Source: Lichenicoccus sp964247695 (GTDB lineage Bacteria; Pseudomonadota; Alphaproteobacteria; Acetobacterales; Acetobacteraceae). Taken from it: a DNA stretch of 64,000 nucleotides. A program made the position numbers and the translations under genes. Where the stretch lies: positions 127,370 to 191,369 of the forward strand of contig CAXTVI010000001.1 in NCBI GenBank assembly GCA_964247695.1, written 5' to 3'. Shown here piece after piece: positions 24,600 through 33,234 of this stretch; position 1 is the first letter of the stretch, and the number at the start of each line of letters is the position of its first letter. The notes beneath the pieces were generated by a model. It saw only the letters and a program-made list of their open reading frames with translations. It ran no database searches and had not been told where the DNA came from.

Positions 24600-27080
24600 T
24601 TGTCCGCTAGACGCTCTGCCCTGTTCACCTCCGCCTGCCTGATTCCGTTCCTGGTCGATGGCGCGGCAATGGGGCAGACCGCCTCGACGACGCCGGCCCA
24701 GGCTCCTCCGGACCAGGCTCCTCCGGACCAGGCACCTCCGGACCAGAGCCGGCCGAGCAACCAGACGCGTATGCACCGGCGTCATGCCCAGCCAGCGCGG
24801 CCGCATCGCGGCCAGGCCCTGCCGCCATCCGGCGGCGTCATCGCCGCGATCGCCGTGCGCGGCAACGCGCGCATCGAGACCAGCACGATCCTGTCCTACC
24901 TGCTCGTCCAGCAGGGCGATGCGTTCAACCAGGACGATCTCGACCGTTCGCTCAAGACGCTCTACGCCACGGGCCTTTTCCACGACGTGTCGCTCACCCG
25001 CAGCGGCTCGACGCTGATCGTCAAGGTCACCGAGAACCCGATCGTCAACCGCATCGCCTTCGAGGGCAACCATGCGGCCAAGGACGACGACATCAAGAAG
25101 GTCCTGACGCTGCGGCCGCGCGCGGTCTACACGCCGGAGCTGGCGGCGCGGGACCGGCAGAAGATCCTCGACCTGTATGCCGGCAAGGGGCGCTACGCGG
25201 TCACCGTCACGCCGCAGATCATCCGGCTGTCGCACAACCGCGTCGACGTGGTGTTCCAGATCAGCGAGGGCCAGCTCACCCTGATCCAGAAGATCAGCTT
25301 CGTCGGCAACAAGGCGTTCTCGGAGGCCAGGCTCTCGCAGGTGGTGACCTCCAAGGAGACCGCCTGGTACCGGTTCTTTTCCTCGTCGGACGAGTACAAT
25401 CCGGAGCGCATCCAGTACGATCGCGAGCTGCTGCGTCGGTTCTACCTGCGCAACGGCTATGTCGATTTCGACGTTTCGGACGCGACCGCCGAGCTCTCGC
25501 CGGACCGCAAGTCGTTCTACATCACCTTCACCATCATCGAGGGGCCGCGCTACCGGATCGGCAAGCTCGAGGTGAAGTCGAGCCTGCGGCATGTCACCGG
25601 CGACAGCCTGCGGCCGCTGGTGGAGAGCCTCGACCACAAATGGTACGACGGCGACGAGGTGCAGCGCATCTCGGATGCCATGCAGGACGGGCTGCAGGCC
25701 CGTGGCTATCCGTTCGCGCTGGTCAGGCCGGAGATCGCGCGCAACACCGACACCCACACCGTGGACCTGCTGTTCGATGTGAGCGAAGGCCCGCGGGTCT
25801 ATGTCGAGCGGCTCGACATTACTGGCAACACCATCACCCAGGACCACGTGATCCGGCGCCAGTTCGACATGGCGGAAGGCGATCCGTTCACGCCGACGCA
25901 ACAGCGTCGGTCCAAGCAGGCGCTGGAGGATCTCGGCTATTTCAGCACGGTCAATGTCGAGACCGCGCCGGGCTCCTCGGCGGACAAGGTGGTGGTGAAC
26001 GCGGCCCTCGCCGAAAAACCAACCGGTGAGCTGACCCTGGGCGGCGGCTATTCGACCGACGCGGGCATCCTCGGCAATGCCGGCATCCGGCAGAAGAACC
26101 TGGTCGGCAGCGGCATCGATGCGAGCTTGCAGGGCACGCTGGCGCAGTACGAGAACCAGGTCGATTTCTCGCTAACCGACCCGTACTTCCTCGGCCGCAA
26201 CCTGGTCGCCGGCATCGACCTGTTCAGCATCCAGACCGACAACCTGAACATCTCGGACTATTACGAGACCAGGCTCGGCGGCACCGCGCGCATCGGCTAT
26301 GCCTACAACCGCTACCTGTCGCAGTCCTGGAACTACTCCCTGATCGACCGGCACGTCAGCAACATCAACACCGCCGCGAGCCTGTACATCCAGGACGAGT
26401 CCGGCTATTCGCTGCTGTCGCAGGTCGGCACCACGCTGGCCTATGACCGCCGCGACAGCCGCCTGCAGCCGCACACGGGCTACATCGTGCGCATCGGCGG
26501 CGACCTTTCGGGCCTGGGCGGCAACGAGAAATACATCCGCGGCAAGCTCGACGCCTCGTACTACATCCCGCTCGACCGGTTCACCAACAACCATGACTGG
26601 ACGATCGCCCTGGTGGCGGGCACCGGCTACCTCGCCGACTACTCCGGTGGCCGGCAGGACATCGTCGACAACTTCTATCTTGGCGGCGACAACCTGCGCG
26701 GCTTCCTTGATGGCGGCGTCGGGCCGCACTCGGTGCCGACCAACAAGTACCCGGCCAGCGATGCGCTTGGCGGCCGGTTCATCTACACGCAGTCCACGAC
26801 GCTCAACTTCCCGCTGCCGCTCGGGCCCGACCTCGGCCTGTCCGGCCGCACTTTCGCCGATGTCGGCGGCCTGGACGGGGTGCGCACGATCCGCAGCTTC
26901 ACCGCCGCCCAGGACCAGCCGCTCGCCGGCGACAACCTGTCGCCGCGTGTCTCCGTCGGTGTCGGCGTGTCGTGGAAGAGCCCGTTCGGTCTGATCAACG
27001 TCGATATCGGCATACCCGTGGTGAAGCAGAAATACGACCAGACGCAGGTCTTCCGCTTCGGCTTCGGCTCGAACTTCTGA
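24600..27080 (+). CDS. bamA: Outer membrane protein assembly factor BamA
   Basis: About 826 residues. Signal peptide, a Pro/Gln-rich linker with three QAPPD repeats (about 34-49), five POTRA domains (about 80-430) starting at IAAIAVRGNARIETSTI, then a 16-strand Omp85 barrel ending in the expected C-terminal phenylalanine (GFGSNF). It inserts beta-barrel proteins into the outer membrane. Starts are all TTG; the one at 24600 has AGGGGGA nine bases upstream, whereas 24591 is too close and 24570 lies inside a hairpin. It is followed by skp after four bases. Confidence 0.94.
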   Translation: MSARRSALFTSACLIPFLVDGAAMGQTASTTPAQAPPDQAPPDQAPPDQSRPSNQTRMHRRHAQPARPHRGQALPPSGGVIAAIAVRGNARIETSTILSYLLVQQGDAFNQDDLDRSLKTLYATGLFHDVSLTRSGSTLIVKVTENPIVNRIAFEGNHAAKDDDIKKVLTLRPRAVYTPELAARDRQKILDLYAGKGRYAVTVTPQIIRLSHNRVDVVFQISEGQLTLIQKISFVGNKAFSEARLSQVVTSKETAWYRFFSSSDEYNPERIQYDRELLRRFYLRNGYVDFDVSDATAELSPDRKSFYITFTIIEGPRYRIGKLEVKSSLRHVTGDSLRPLVESLDHKWYDGDEVQRISDAMQDGLQARGYPFALVRPEIARNTDTHTVDLLFDVSEGPRVYVERLDITGNTITQDHVIRRQFDMAEGDPFTPTQQRRSKQALEDLGYFSTVNVETAPGSSADKVVVNAALAEKPTGELTLGGGYSTDAGILGNAGIRQKNLVGSGIDASLQGTLAQYENQVDFSLTDPYFLGRNLVAGIDLFSIQTDNLNISDYYETRLGGTARIGYAYNRYLSQSWNYSLIDRHVSNINTAASLYIQDESGYSLLSQVGTTLAYDRRDSRLQPHTGYIVRIGGDLSGLGGNEKYIRGKLDASYYIPLDRFTNNHDWTIALVAGTGYLADYSGGRQDIVDNFYLGGDNLRGFLDGGVGPHSVPTNKYPASDALGGRFIYTQSTTLNFPLPLGPDLGLSGRTFADVGGLDGVRTIRSFTAAQDQPLAGDNLSPRVSVGVGVSWKSPFGLINVDIGIPVVKQKYDQTQVFRFGFGSNF
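24699..24743 (+). repeat. Three tandem 15-bp repeats in bamA
   Basis: The unit CAGGCTCCTCCGGAC is repeated three times with one base change in the third copy. It encodes QAPPD in the linker before the first POTRA domain. Copy number could vary between strains. Confidence 0.85.
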
Positions 27081-27084
27081 GGTG

Positions 27085-28077
27085 ATGATGCTCCGAGACC
27101 CCGCCCTGCAGTCCCGCGCGCCGTTCGACCCGCGCTCCGTCCGCCTCTCGCTCCGCCGTTCCGGCGCTAGCGGGTCAGCGTTGCTGGCGGCAGCATTTGC
27201 ACTGCCGTTGCTGGCGGGCGCGACGGTAGCGCACGCGCAGAGCAGCACCGGCCCGGGCTGGTTCGTGCCGAAGACCCAGCAGTCGGGCTCCGGCGGTGCA
27301 CCCCAGAGCGTGGTGCGTCGCCGCCCGGGTGCCATTCCGGTGGCGGGTCCTGGGGCGAATGCCATGGGCGACGGCGACCCGCAGGCACCGGGTGCCGCGC
27401 AGACCCCGCCGGTGCTGCCGCTGCCGCCGATCCCGGCGCTGTCCGAGATGGCCAAGGGCGCCCCGCCGCCGAACGCTGTGATCGGGGTGCTCAGCGTTCC
27501 CGACGTGATGCGCCAGTCGGTGGCGGCGCAGCAGGTCGAGAAGATCCTCGGCGCCCGGCGCGACAAGCTCAACCAGGATGCGCAGAAGGAGCAGGCGAGC
27601 TGGCGCGACCTGCAGCAGCAGATCCAGAACTCCAAGCTCAGCCAGGAGCAGCTCGCGACCCGCGAGCGCGCGCTGCAGCAGCGGGTGACCGCGGCGCAGC
27701 GTGATTTCCGCAACCGCAACCGCATCATCCAGGAAGCGGCGCAGGTGTCGCTCGGTCAGATCGAGCGCGAGCTCGTCCAGGTGATCCGCCAGGTGGCTGC
27801 CGCGCGCGGCATGAATCTGGTGCTGCATCGCGAGCAGGTCGCGCTGAACATCAACGATTTCGACATCACCCTGCAGGTGTCGAACCAGTTGAATTCGACG
27901 CTGTCGTCGGTCTTCATCCCGGCCGACGGGGTCGATCCGGAGGAGCTGGCCCGCTCGGGCAGCTTCCCGACCACGGCCAATCCGGGTCCGCAGCCGCCGC
28001 CGCCGCCAGTTGCGACCGTGGCGACCAGCCCGGTTCCGGCGGGTGCGACGCCGAACGCCTCGGCGGTCAAGAAGTAG
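27085..28077 (+). CDS. skp: OmpH/Skp-family periplasmic chaperone, extended
   Basis: About 330 residues with a signal peptide (hydrophobic core LLAAAFALPLLAGA, cleavage near AHAQ). The Skp core lies at about 130-275: VIGVLSVPDVMRQS, then a long Gln/Arg-rich coiled coil, then ALNINDFDITLQV. It differs from the usual 160-residue Skp by about 80 Pro/Gly-rich residues between signal and core and by a Pro/Ala-rich tail. It holds unfolded outer-membrane proteins for BamA, encoded just upstream. Two adjacent ATGs (27085, 27088) are equally good starts. Confidence 0.85.
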   Translation: MMLRDPALQSRAPFDPRSVRLSLRRSGASGSALLAAAFALPLLAGATVAHAQSSTGPGWFVPKTQQSGSGGAPQSVVRRRPGAIPVAGPGANAMGDGDPQAPGAAQTPPVLPLPPIPALSEMAKGAPPPNAVIGVLSVPDVMRQSVAAQQVEKILGARRDKLNQDAQKEQASWRDLQQQIQNSKLSQEQLATRERALQQRVTAAQRDFRNRNRIIQEAAQVSLGQIERELVQVIRQVAAARGMNLVLHREQVALNINDFDITLQVSNQLNSTLSSVFIPADGVDPEELARSGSFPTTANPGPQPPPPPVATVATSPVPAGATPNASAVKK

Positions 28078-28083
28078 CGCCGC

Positions 28084-29163
28084 ATGCGCGGCACTGGCGA
28101 CGAGCGGTTCTTCGCCCATAGCGGGCCGCAGTCCCTGGACGGTCTGGCGACGCTCGCCGGTGCCGAGGTCCGGCATCCGGCGGATGGGCGCGCGGTCGCC
28201 CCGTTCGTCGGCGTCGCCGCCCTGCAGGCCGCCGGCGCCGGCGAGGTCAGCTTTCTCGATAACCGGCGCTACCTGCCGTTGCTGGGCGGCACCAGGGCGG
28301 GGGCGGTGATCCTGAGCGCTGCCTTCGCGGACCAGGTCCCGCCGCACTGCGCGGCCCTGGTGACGCCGCAGCCATACCTTGCATGGGCGCGTATCGCGGC
28401 ATTGTTCCACCCGCGCCCGGCGGTGGTGCCCGGCATCCACTCGGTTGCCCTGGTCGACGCCGGTGCCACGATCGACCCAGCCGCGGAGATCGGCCCGTTC
28501 GCGGTGGTGGGACACGGGGCAAGGATCGGCGCCGGCAGCGTCGTGATGGCGCATGCGGTGATCGGCCCGGGAGTCGTGATCGGCCGCGACTGCCGGATCG
28601 GCAGCCATGCCAGCGTCAGCCACGCCCTCGTCGGCGACCGGGTCACCTTGTTCCCCGGTGTCCGCATCGGCCAGGACGGGTTCGGCTTCGCCCTTTCCGA
28701 GGACGGCTTCGTGACGGTGCCGCAGCTCGGGCGGGTGATCCTGCATGACGATGTCGAGGTCGGCGCCAACTCGACCATCGACCGCGGGTCGGCGCAGGAC
28801 ACGGTGATCGGCGCCGGCTCCCGGCTCGACAACCTGGTGCAGATCGGGCACAACGTGCGGCTTGGACGGTGCTGCATCGTCGTCGCACAAGCGGGAATAT
28901 CGGGCTCGACGGAACTCGAGGACTACGTGACCATTGCGGCACAGGCCGGTCTGATCGGTCATATCCGGATCGGCCGGAAGGCCAGGATCGGGGCCCAGGC
29001 GGGGGTGATGTCGGACGTGGACGCGGGCGCCGATGTGATCGGCAGCCCGGCGATGGCGTTCCGTGAGTTCTTCCGCAACGTGGCGGCGTTGAAGCGCCTG
29101 GCGAGACGGCCGGTGACGGGCGTGAACCCGGGGGCTAACCAAGCTGCGGAGGCCGGCGAGTAG
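28084..29163 (+). CDS. lpxD: UDP-3-O-acylglucosamine N-acyltransferase
   Basis: A 359-residue left-handed beta-helix enzyme, third step of lipid A synthesis. The N-terminal domain is followed by many hexapeptide repeats (about 115-320). The catalytic His256 is in LVQIGHNVRLG, and FPGVRIGQDGFGF is the conserved loop. It sits seven bases after skp and six before fabZ in the standard lipid A cluster. Confidence 0.95.
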   Translation: MRGTGDERFFAHSGPQSLDGLATLAGAEVRHPADGRAVAPFVGVAALQAAGAGEVSFLDNRRYLPLLGGTRAGAVILSAAFADQVPPHCAALVTPQPYLAWARIAALFHPRPAVVPGIHSVALVDAGATIDPAAEIGPFAVVGHGARIGAGSVVMAHAVIGPGVVIGRDCRIGSHASVSHALVGDRVTLFPGVRIGQDGFGFALSEDGFVTVPQLGRVILHDDVEVGANSTIDRGSAQDTVIGAGSRLDNLVQIGHNVRLGRCCIVVAQAGISGSTELEDYVTIAAQAGLIGHIRIGRKARIGAQAGVMSDVDAGADVIGSPAMAFREFFRNVAALKRLARRPVTGVNPGANQAAEAGE

Positions 29164-29169
29164 GCAGGC

Positions 29170-29754
29170 ATGGAGTGGAGTCGCAGCCTTGCTGCGCGGG
29201 AGTTGGGTTCAGCCTCGATGGACGGAACGGCACAGAACGACAAGACCGGCCCTGCCGACGCGGGAAGTGCGCCGGAGACCGCGAGCGCCACCTTGCCCGC
29301 GCAGGTCGGCGAGCGGATCGCGCAGATCGACGTGCACCAGATCATGGCGGCGATCCCGCACCGCTACCCGTTCCTGATGATCGACCGCATGGTGGATGTG
29401 GTGCTGAACCAGTCCGCCATCGGCATCAAGAACGTCACCTTCAACGAGCCGCACTTCCTCGGGCATTTCCCGCAGCGGCCGGTGATGCCCGGCGTGTTGA
29501 TCATCGAGGCGATGGCGCAGACTGCGGCGGCGCTGGTCGTGCTGACGCTCGGCGACGCCTTCGAGGGCAAGCTGGTCTATTTCATGACCATCGAGAACGC
29601 CAAGTTCCGGCGCCCGGTGGTGCCGGGCGACCAGTTGCGCATCCATGTCGAAAAGGAGCGCAACCGGGGCAATGTCTGGAAATTCCGCGGCGTGGCGCGT
29701 GTCGATGGCGTTTCGGTTGCCGAAGCCACCTACAGCGCGATGATCATGCGCTGA
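29170..29754 (+). CDS. fabZ: 3-Hydroxyacyl-[acyl-carrier-protein] dehydratase FabZ
   Basis: A hot-dog-fold dehydratase of fatty acid synthesis. AIPHRYPFLMIDR begins the conserved core. The catalytic His99 in LGHFPQRP and Glu113 in IIEAMAQ are 14 residues apart as in E. coli. From the ATG at 29170 the protein has 194 residues, about 45 more than usual at the N-terminus; the ATG at 29218 would shorten it, and neither has a convincing Shine-Dalgarno. It supplies acyl chains in balance with the flanking lpx genes. Confidence 0.95.
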   Translation: MEWSRSLAARELGSASMDGTAQNDKTGPADAGSAPETASATLPAQVGERIAQIDVHQIMAAIPHRYPFLMIDRMVDVVLNQSAIGIKNVTFNEPHFLGHFPQRPVMPGVLIIEAMAQTAAALVVLTLGDAFEGKLVYFMTIENAKFRRPVVPGDQLRIHVEKERNRGNVWKFRGVARVDGVSVAEATYSAMIMR

Positions 29755-29863
29755 GTCGATCTGCCCCGGCCGTCCGGTCACCCCTGGGAACATGCCCGGA
29801 AACATTTGGTGTCTTGGCAGCGCGTCCGGGGCGGGCGACTTCGCTCTGATGTTGATCTCAACG

Positions 29864-30754
29864 ATGAAGCATAGCCACCCCAGTCAGAACATCAGCGTCG
29901 AGGAGCCGTCCGCATCGGGGGGCGGGATCCATCCGTCCGCCATCGTGTCGCCGGATGCCATCATCGGGCGGGACGTGCAGATCGGCCCCTGGTGCAGCGT
30001 CGGCCCGGGCGTGACGCTCGAGGACGGCGTGCGGCTGGTGTCGCATGTGGTGGTGGACGGCCAGACGCGGATCGGTGCAGGCGCGCTGCTGTATCCGTTC
30101 TGCACCGTCGGGCTGGCGCCGCAGGACCTGAAGTACCGTGGCGAGCCGACCCGGTGCGAGGTTGGCGCGCGCACCGTCATACGCGAGAACGTCACCGTGC
30201 ATCGCGGCACCGTCACCGGCACCGGCCTGACTCGGGTCGGTCGCGACTGCCTGCTGATGGCCAATGCCCATATCGCGCATGATTGCGAGCTCGGCGACCA
30301 CGTCATCATCGTCAACAACGTGGTGATGGGTGGGCACGTGGTGATCGGCGACCACGCCCGCATCATGGGGGCCGCGGCGCTGCACCAGTTCGTGCGGATC
30401 GGCCGCGCCGCGATGGTCGGCGGCGTCTGCGGCGTCGAGGCTGACGTGATCCCGTATGGCAGCGTGCTCGGCAACCGGGCGCGGCTGGTCGGGCTGCACT
30501 GGGTCTGGCTGCGCCGCAGCGGCGTGGCGGCCCCTGAGATGCAGCATCTGCGGCGCGCTTTCCGCACCCTCTATCCGCATGACGAGACCGGCGCCGGGGT
30601 GTTCGAGGAGCGGCTGGCCCGGGTCCGGGCCGAGTTCGCCGGCGATCCGCGGGTGGACGAGATCCTGGCCTTCATCGACGCCCCCAGCCGCCGCGGGCTG
30701 GTACGTGTAGCCCGCCGCGACCCCGGTGGCGCCGAGGAGAGCGAGGGCGCCTGA
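29864..30754 (+). CDS. lpxA: UDP-N-acetylglucosamine acyltransferase
   Basis: A left-handed beta-helix acyltransferase of about 296 residues, first step of lipid A synthesis. The core starts at IHPSAIVSPDAIIG, with GLAPQDLKYRGE and the catalytic His in NAHIAHDC (about 139). ATGs at 29864 and 29849 are both possible; homology starts about 22 residues later. The C-terminal helical domain is present with a short acidic tail. Its stop overlaps the inferred CTG start of lpxI. Confidence 0.94.
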   Translation: MKHSHPSQNISVEEPSASGGGIHPSAIVSPDAIIGRDVQIGPWCSVGPGVTLEDGVRLVSHVVVDGQTRIGAGALLYPFCTVGLAPQDLKYRGEPTRCEVGARTVIRENVTVHRGTVTGTGLTRVGRDCLLMANAHIAHDCELGDHVIIVNNVVMGGHVVIGDHARIMGAAALHQFVRIGRAAMVGGVCGVEADVIPYGSVLGNRARLVGLHWVWLRRSGVAAPEMQHLRRAFRTLYPHDETGAGVFEERLARVRAEFAGDPRVDEILAFIDAPSRRGLVRVARRDPGGAEESEGA

Positions 30755-31605
30755 CTGCCGGGATCGACGATGCGCCGGGACTCGGGATCCTGGCCGGGGG
30801 TGGTCCGCTGCCCGGGCAGGTGGCCGCCGCCGCGCGACGTGCCGGCTACCGCGTGTTCATCGTGGGGTTCGCGGACTTTGCCGAGCCGTCCGTGATCGCG
30901 GGCTGGCCGCATGAGGTGATCCGGCTGGCGGCGGCCGGGCAGATCCTGGCGGCGCTGCGTCGCGAGCGCTGCCGCGAGCTGGTGCTGATCGGGCCGGTGC
31001 GGCGCCCGTCGTTGCGCGACCTGCGGCCGGATGCCGAGGGAACACGCATCCTGGCACGGATCGGCCGCTCGCTGTTCGGCGGCGATGACGGGCTGCTCGG
31101 CGCGCTGGTGCGGGTGCTGGGCGAGGAGGGTTTCACGGTGCGTGGCGCGCACGAGTTCCTTGCCGATGGGGTGGCGGTTTCCGGCAGCATGGGGCGCGTG
31201 ACGCCGGACGGGCTGGCATTGTCCGACATCGCACGTGGCGCGGCCGTGGTGCGCACGCTCGGCGCGCTGGATATCGGCCAGGGCTGCGTCGTGCAGGACA
31301 ACCTGGTGCTGGCGGTGGAGGCCCTGGAGGGCACCGACCGCATGCTGGAGCGTGCGTCGGCACTGCGCCAGCCGGGGCCGGGCGGCGTGCTGGTCAAGCT
31401 GGTCAAGCCGGGGCAGGAGCGGCGCGCCGACCTGCCGACGATCGGGCCGCTGACGGTGGAGCATGCCGCAGCCGCCGGGCTGCGCGGCATAGCGGTCGAG
31501 GCCGGCTACACGCTTCTCACCGATCGCGCCGGCTGCATTGCAACCGCGGACCGCACTGGCCTGTTCCTGGTCGGGATCGACAATTTCCACGGAGAGACGA
31601 CATGA
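30751..31605 (+). CDS. lpxI: UDP-2,3-diacylglucosamine pyrophosphatase LpxI
   Basis: The alphaproteobacterial replacement for LpxH; it makes lipid X. The conserved N-terminal GLGILAGGGPLP is encoded from about 30778, yet the frame contains no ATG, GTG or TTG before 30820, which would cut this motif off. The best solution is a CTG at 30751 that overlaps the lpxA stop as CTGA, behind a purine-rich stretch GAGGAGAGCGAGG. That gives 284 residues. The C-terminal half has the typical TIGPLTVEHAAAAGL. The gloA start overlaps its stop (ATGA). Confidence 0.85.
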   Translation: MTAGIDDAPGLGILAGGGPLPGQVAAAARRAGYRVFIVGFADFAEPSVIAGWPHEVIRLAAAGQILAALRRERCRELVLIGPVRRPSLRDLRPDAEGTRILARIGRSLFGGDDGLLGALVRVLGEEGFTVRGAHEFLADGVAVSGSMGRVTPDGLALSDIARGAAVVRTLGALDIGQGCVVQDNLVLAVEALEGTDRMLERASALRQPGPGGVLVKLVKPGQERRADLPTIGPLTVEHAAAAGLRGIAVEAGYTLLTDRAGCIATADRTGLFLVGIDNFHGETT

Positions 31606-31991
31606 GCATGAACTACCTGCACACGATGGTCCGGGTGAGGAATCTCGATGCCAGCATCGCGTTCTACAAGCTGCTCGGCATGCGCGAGCTGCGCCGCAGT
31701 GATGTGCCGGCCGGCAAGTACACGCTGGTCTTCGTCGGGTTCGACGACAACGCGCACGGCCAGGCCGAGATCGAGCTGACCTACAACTACGGCGACGATG
31801 ACGGCTACGAGGTCGGCACCGGCTTCGGACACTTCGCGGTCGGCGTGCCGGATGTCGCTGCCGCCTGCGAGGACATTCGCAAGGGGGGCGGGAAGGTCAC
31901 GCGCGAGGCCGGTCCGGTGAAGCACGGCACCACGATCATCGCCTTCGTCGAGGACCCGGACGGCTACAAGGTCGAGTTGATCCAGCGCTAG
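31602..31991 (+). CDS. gloA: Lactoylglutathione lyase (glyoxalase I)
   Basis: A 129-residue VOC-superfamily enzyme that converts the methylglyoxal-glutathione hemithioacetal to S-lactoylglutathione. The metal ligands can be placed: His7 (NYLHTM), Glu in AEIELTYNYG, His in GFGHFAVGV and Glu in YKVELIQR. The ATG overlaps the lpxI stop by four bases, so it is coupled to lipid A synthesis genes where lpxB would normally follow. Confidence 0.95.
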   Translation: MSMNYLHTMVRVRNLDASIAFYKLLGMRELRRSDVPAGKYTLVFVGFDDNAHGQAEIELTYNYGDDDGYEVGTGFGHFAVGVPDVAAACEDIRKGGGKVTREAGPVKHGTTIIAFVEDPDGYKVELIQR

Positions 31992-32006
31992 CTGATCGCC
32001 GGGTGG

Positions 32007-32040
32007 GGCTGCCTGGGACCGCAGGTGTCTGCAGGTAGCC
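32007..32040. terminator. Possible hairpin between convergent genes
   Basis: GGCTGCCTG (32007-32015) can pair with CAGGTAGCC (32032-32040), with one wobble pair and a 16-base loop. It fills the gap between the gloA stop and the end of the minus-strand mini-gene. Confidence 0.3.
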
Positions 32041-32292
32041 TCAGCGGGTGGCCTTCAGGGCCGCCTCGGCCCGCTCGATCGTCTTGATCAGCGTCTCGGC
32101 GGTGCGGCGGGCGAACGGATCCTCGCTGGCGGCCAGGCGGTCGGCCATGAGCAAAGCAGGCGAGAGAATGCCGCGCAGGTCGTGGCGCAGCCTGGACATC
32201 GTCGCGTCGCGCTGTACCACCGCCTGCTCCGCCGCCTCCGCCCGGCCGGTCAGCTGGTCGATAAGCGTCTGGTCCTCGGCGGATCTGGGCAT
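32041..32292 (-). CDS. Stand-alone histidine-kinase-like mini-protein
   Basis: An 83-residue protein with two predicted helices. A helix rich in charged residues leads into SRLRHDLRGILSPALLMADRL (about 33-53), which looks like the H-box of a sensor kinase dimerisation domain: a His-Asp followed by a hydrophobic heptad. A second helix (RRTAETLIKTIERAEAAL) follows. No ATPase domain, receiver or sensor is attached or nearby. It could be a phosphotransfer protein, a dimerising inhibitor of a kinase, or an unrelated helical hairpin. It is divergent from the rpmH promoter by 22 bp. Confidence 0.6.
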   Translation of the reverse strand: MPRSAEDQTLIDQLTGRAEAAEQAVVQRDATMSRLRHDLRGILSPALLMADRLAASEDPFARRTAETLIKTIERAEAALKATR

Positions 32293-32314
32293 GGTCGCGG
32301 CTCCAGGCTGGCGG

Positions 32315-32344
32315 TTGACGGGGGATGCCGTGCGCGACTATAAG
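32315..32344 (+). promoter_or_regulatory. Strong putative promoter for the rpmH operon
   Basis: TTGACG (32315-32320), 18 bases, TATAAG (32339-32344): five of six matches to consensus at each box. It gives a leader of about 100 bases before rpmH and is the best sigma-70-like promoter in the window. Confidence 0.7.
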
Positions 32345-32452
32345 CCGCCGCTCCTTGGACCGCGTAGGGCATCCATCCTGCGTGCCGTTCATGGTGTCCA
32401 GTCCGGCCATCAGCAAGCGGTGCCTGGCCATCCACCCTAGGAGAGTGCCGTC

Positions 32453-32587
32453 GTGAAGCGCACCTATCAACCATCCAAGCTGGTCCGCAAGCGGCGTCAC
32501 GGCTTCCGCGCCCGCATGGAGACGGTCGGCGGCCGCCGTGTGCTCGCCAACCGACGCGCCAAGGGCCGCAAGCGCCTTTCTGCCTGA
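32453..32587 (+). CDS. rpmH: 50S ribosomal protein L34
   Basis: A 44-residue, very basic ribosomal protein. MKRTYQPSKLVRKRRHGFR and the ending KGRKRLSA are unmistakable. The start is a GTG with TAGGAGAG seven bases upstream. It heads the rpmH-rnpA-yidD-yidC-engB-argB run. Confidence 0.97.
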   Translation: MKRTYQPSKLVRKRRHGFRARMETVGGRRVLANRRAKGRKRLSA

Positions 32588-32638
32588 TCCGGATCGGGTC
32601 GGTGTCAGCCCGGCGCAGCCGATGAAACTCCGGCGCTG

Positions 32639-32977
32639 ATGGCATCGGCCGAGGTCCGGCTGAAGCGGCGCGCGGAGTTCCTCCGGGTTGCCTCGCGCGG
32701 TCGCAAGGCGCCGATGCCCGGCTTGGTGCTGCAATGTCTGGCGCGCGGCGACGATGCTCCGGCTCGTCTCGGCTTCACGGTGACAAAGAAGGTGGGCAAC
32801 GCCGTGGTGCGCAACCGCGCCAAGCGCCGCCTGCGCGAGGCCGCCCGGTTGCTGTTGCGCGAACGCGACCTGCGTGGGGTCGACCTCGTGTTGATCGGCC
32901 GCGACGGCACACGGACGCGACGCTTCGCGGCCCTGGTCGACGACTTCTCGCGGGCGTTGCGCAAGGCCGGCAGCTGA
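32639..32977 (+). CDS. rnpA: Ribonuclease P protein component
   Basis: A 112-residue basic protein that assists the RNase P ribozyme in maturing tRNA 5' ends. The RNR signature is VVRNRAKRRLREAAR, preceded by LGFTVTKKVGNA. It follows rpmH by 51 bp and overlaps yidD by one base (TGATG). Confidence 0.95.
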   Translation: MASAEVRLKRRAEFLRVASRGRKAPMPGLVLQCLARGDDAPARLGFTVTKKVGNAVVRNRAKRRLREAARLLLRERDLRGVDLVLIGRDGTRTRRFAALVDDFSRALRKAGS

Positions 32978-33234
32978 TGCTGGCGGCAAGTCTGCGCGCG
33001 GCGATCCGGGCCTACCAGATCCTGCTGCGTCCGGTGCTCGGGCCGAACTGCCGGTTCCTGCCGTCCTGCAGCGACTACGCGATCGAGGCTCTGGCGCGGC
33101 ACGGCACGCTGCGCGGATCGGGCCTCGCGGCGCTCCGGCTGGTGCGCTGCAATCCCTGGTGTCCAGGCGGGCACGATCCGGTTCCGCTGTCCTGCTCCTC
33201 CACCTCTGTCAAGAAAAGCCCGGCTGCATCCTGA
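32977..33234 (+). CDS. yidD: Membrane protein insertion efficiency factor YidD
   Basis: An 85-residue protein with an amphipathic N-terminal helix (LRAAIRAYQILLRPVLG) and the Cys-rich core NCRFLPSCSDYAIEAL and RLVRCNPWCPGG. It supports YidC-dependent membrane insertion. It overlaps rnpA and yidC by one base on each side, so the three are translationally linked. Confidence 0.95.
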   Translation: MLAASLRAAIRAYQILLRPVLGPNCRFLPSCSDYAIEALARHGTLRGSGLAALRLVRCNPWCPGGHDPVPLSCSSTSVKKSPAAS

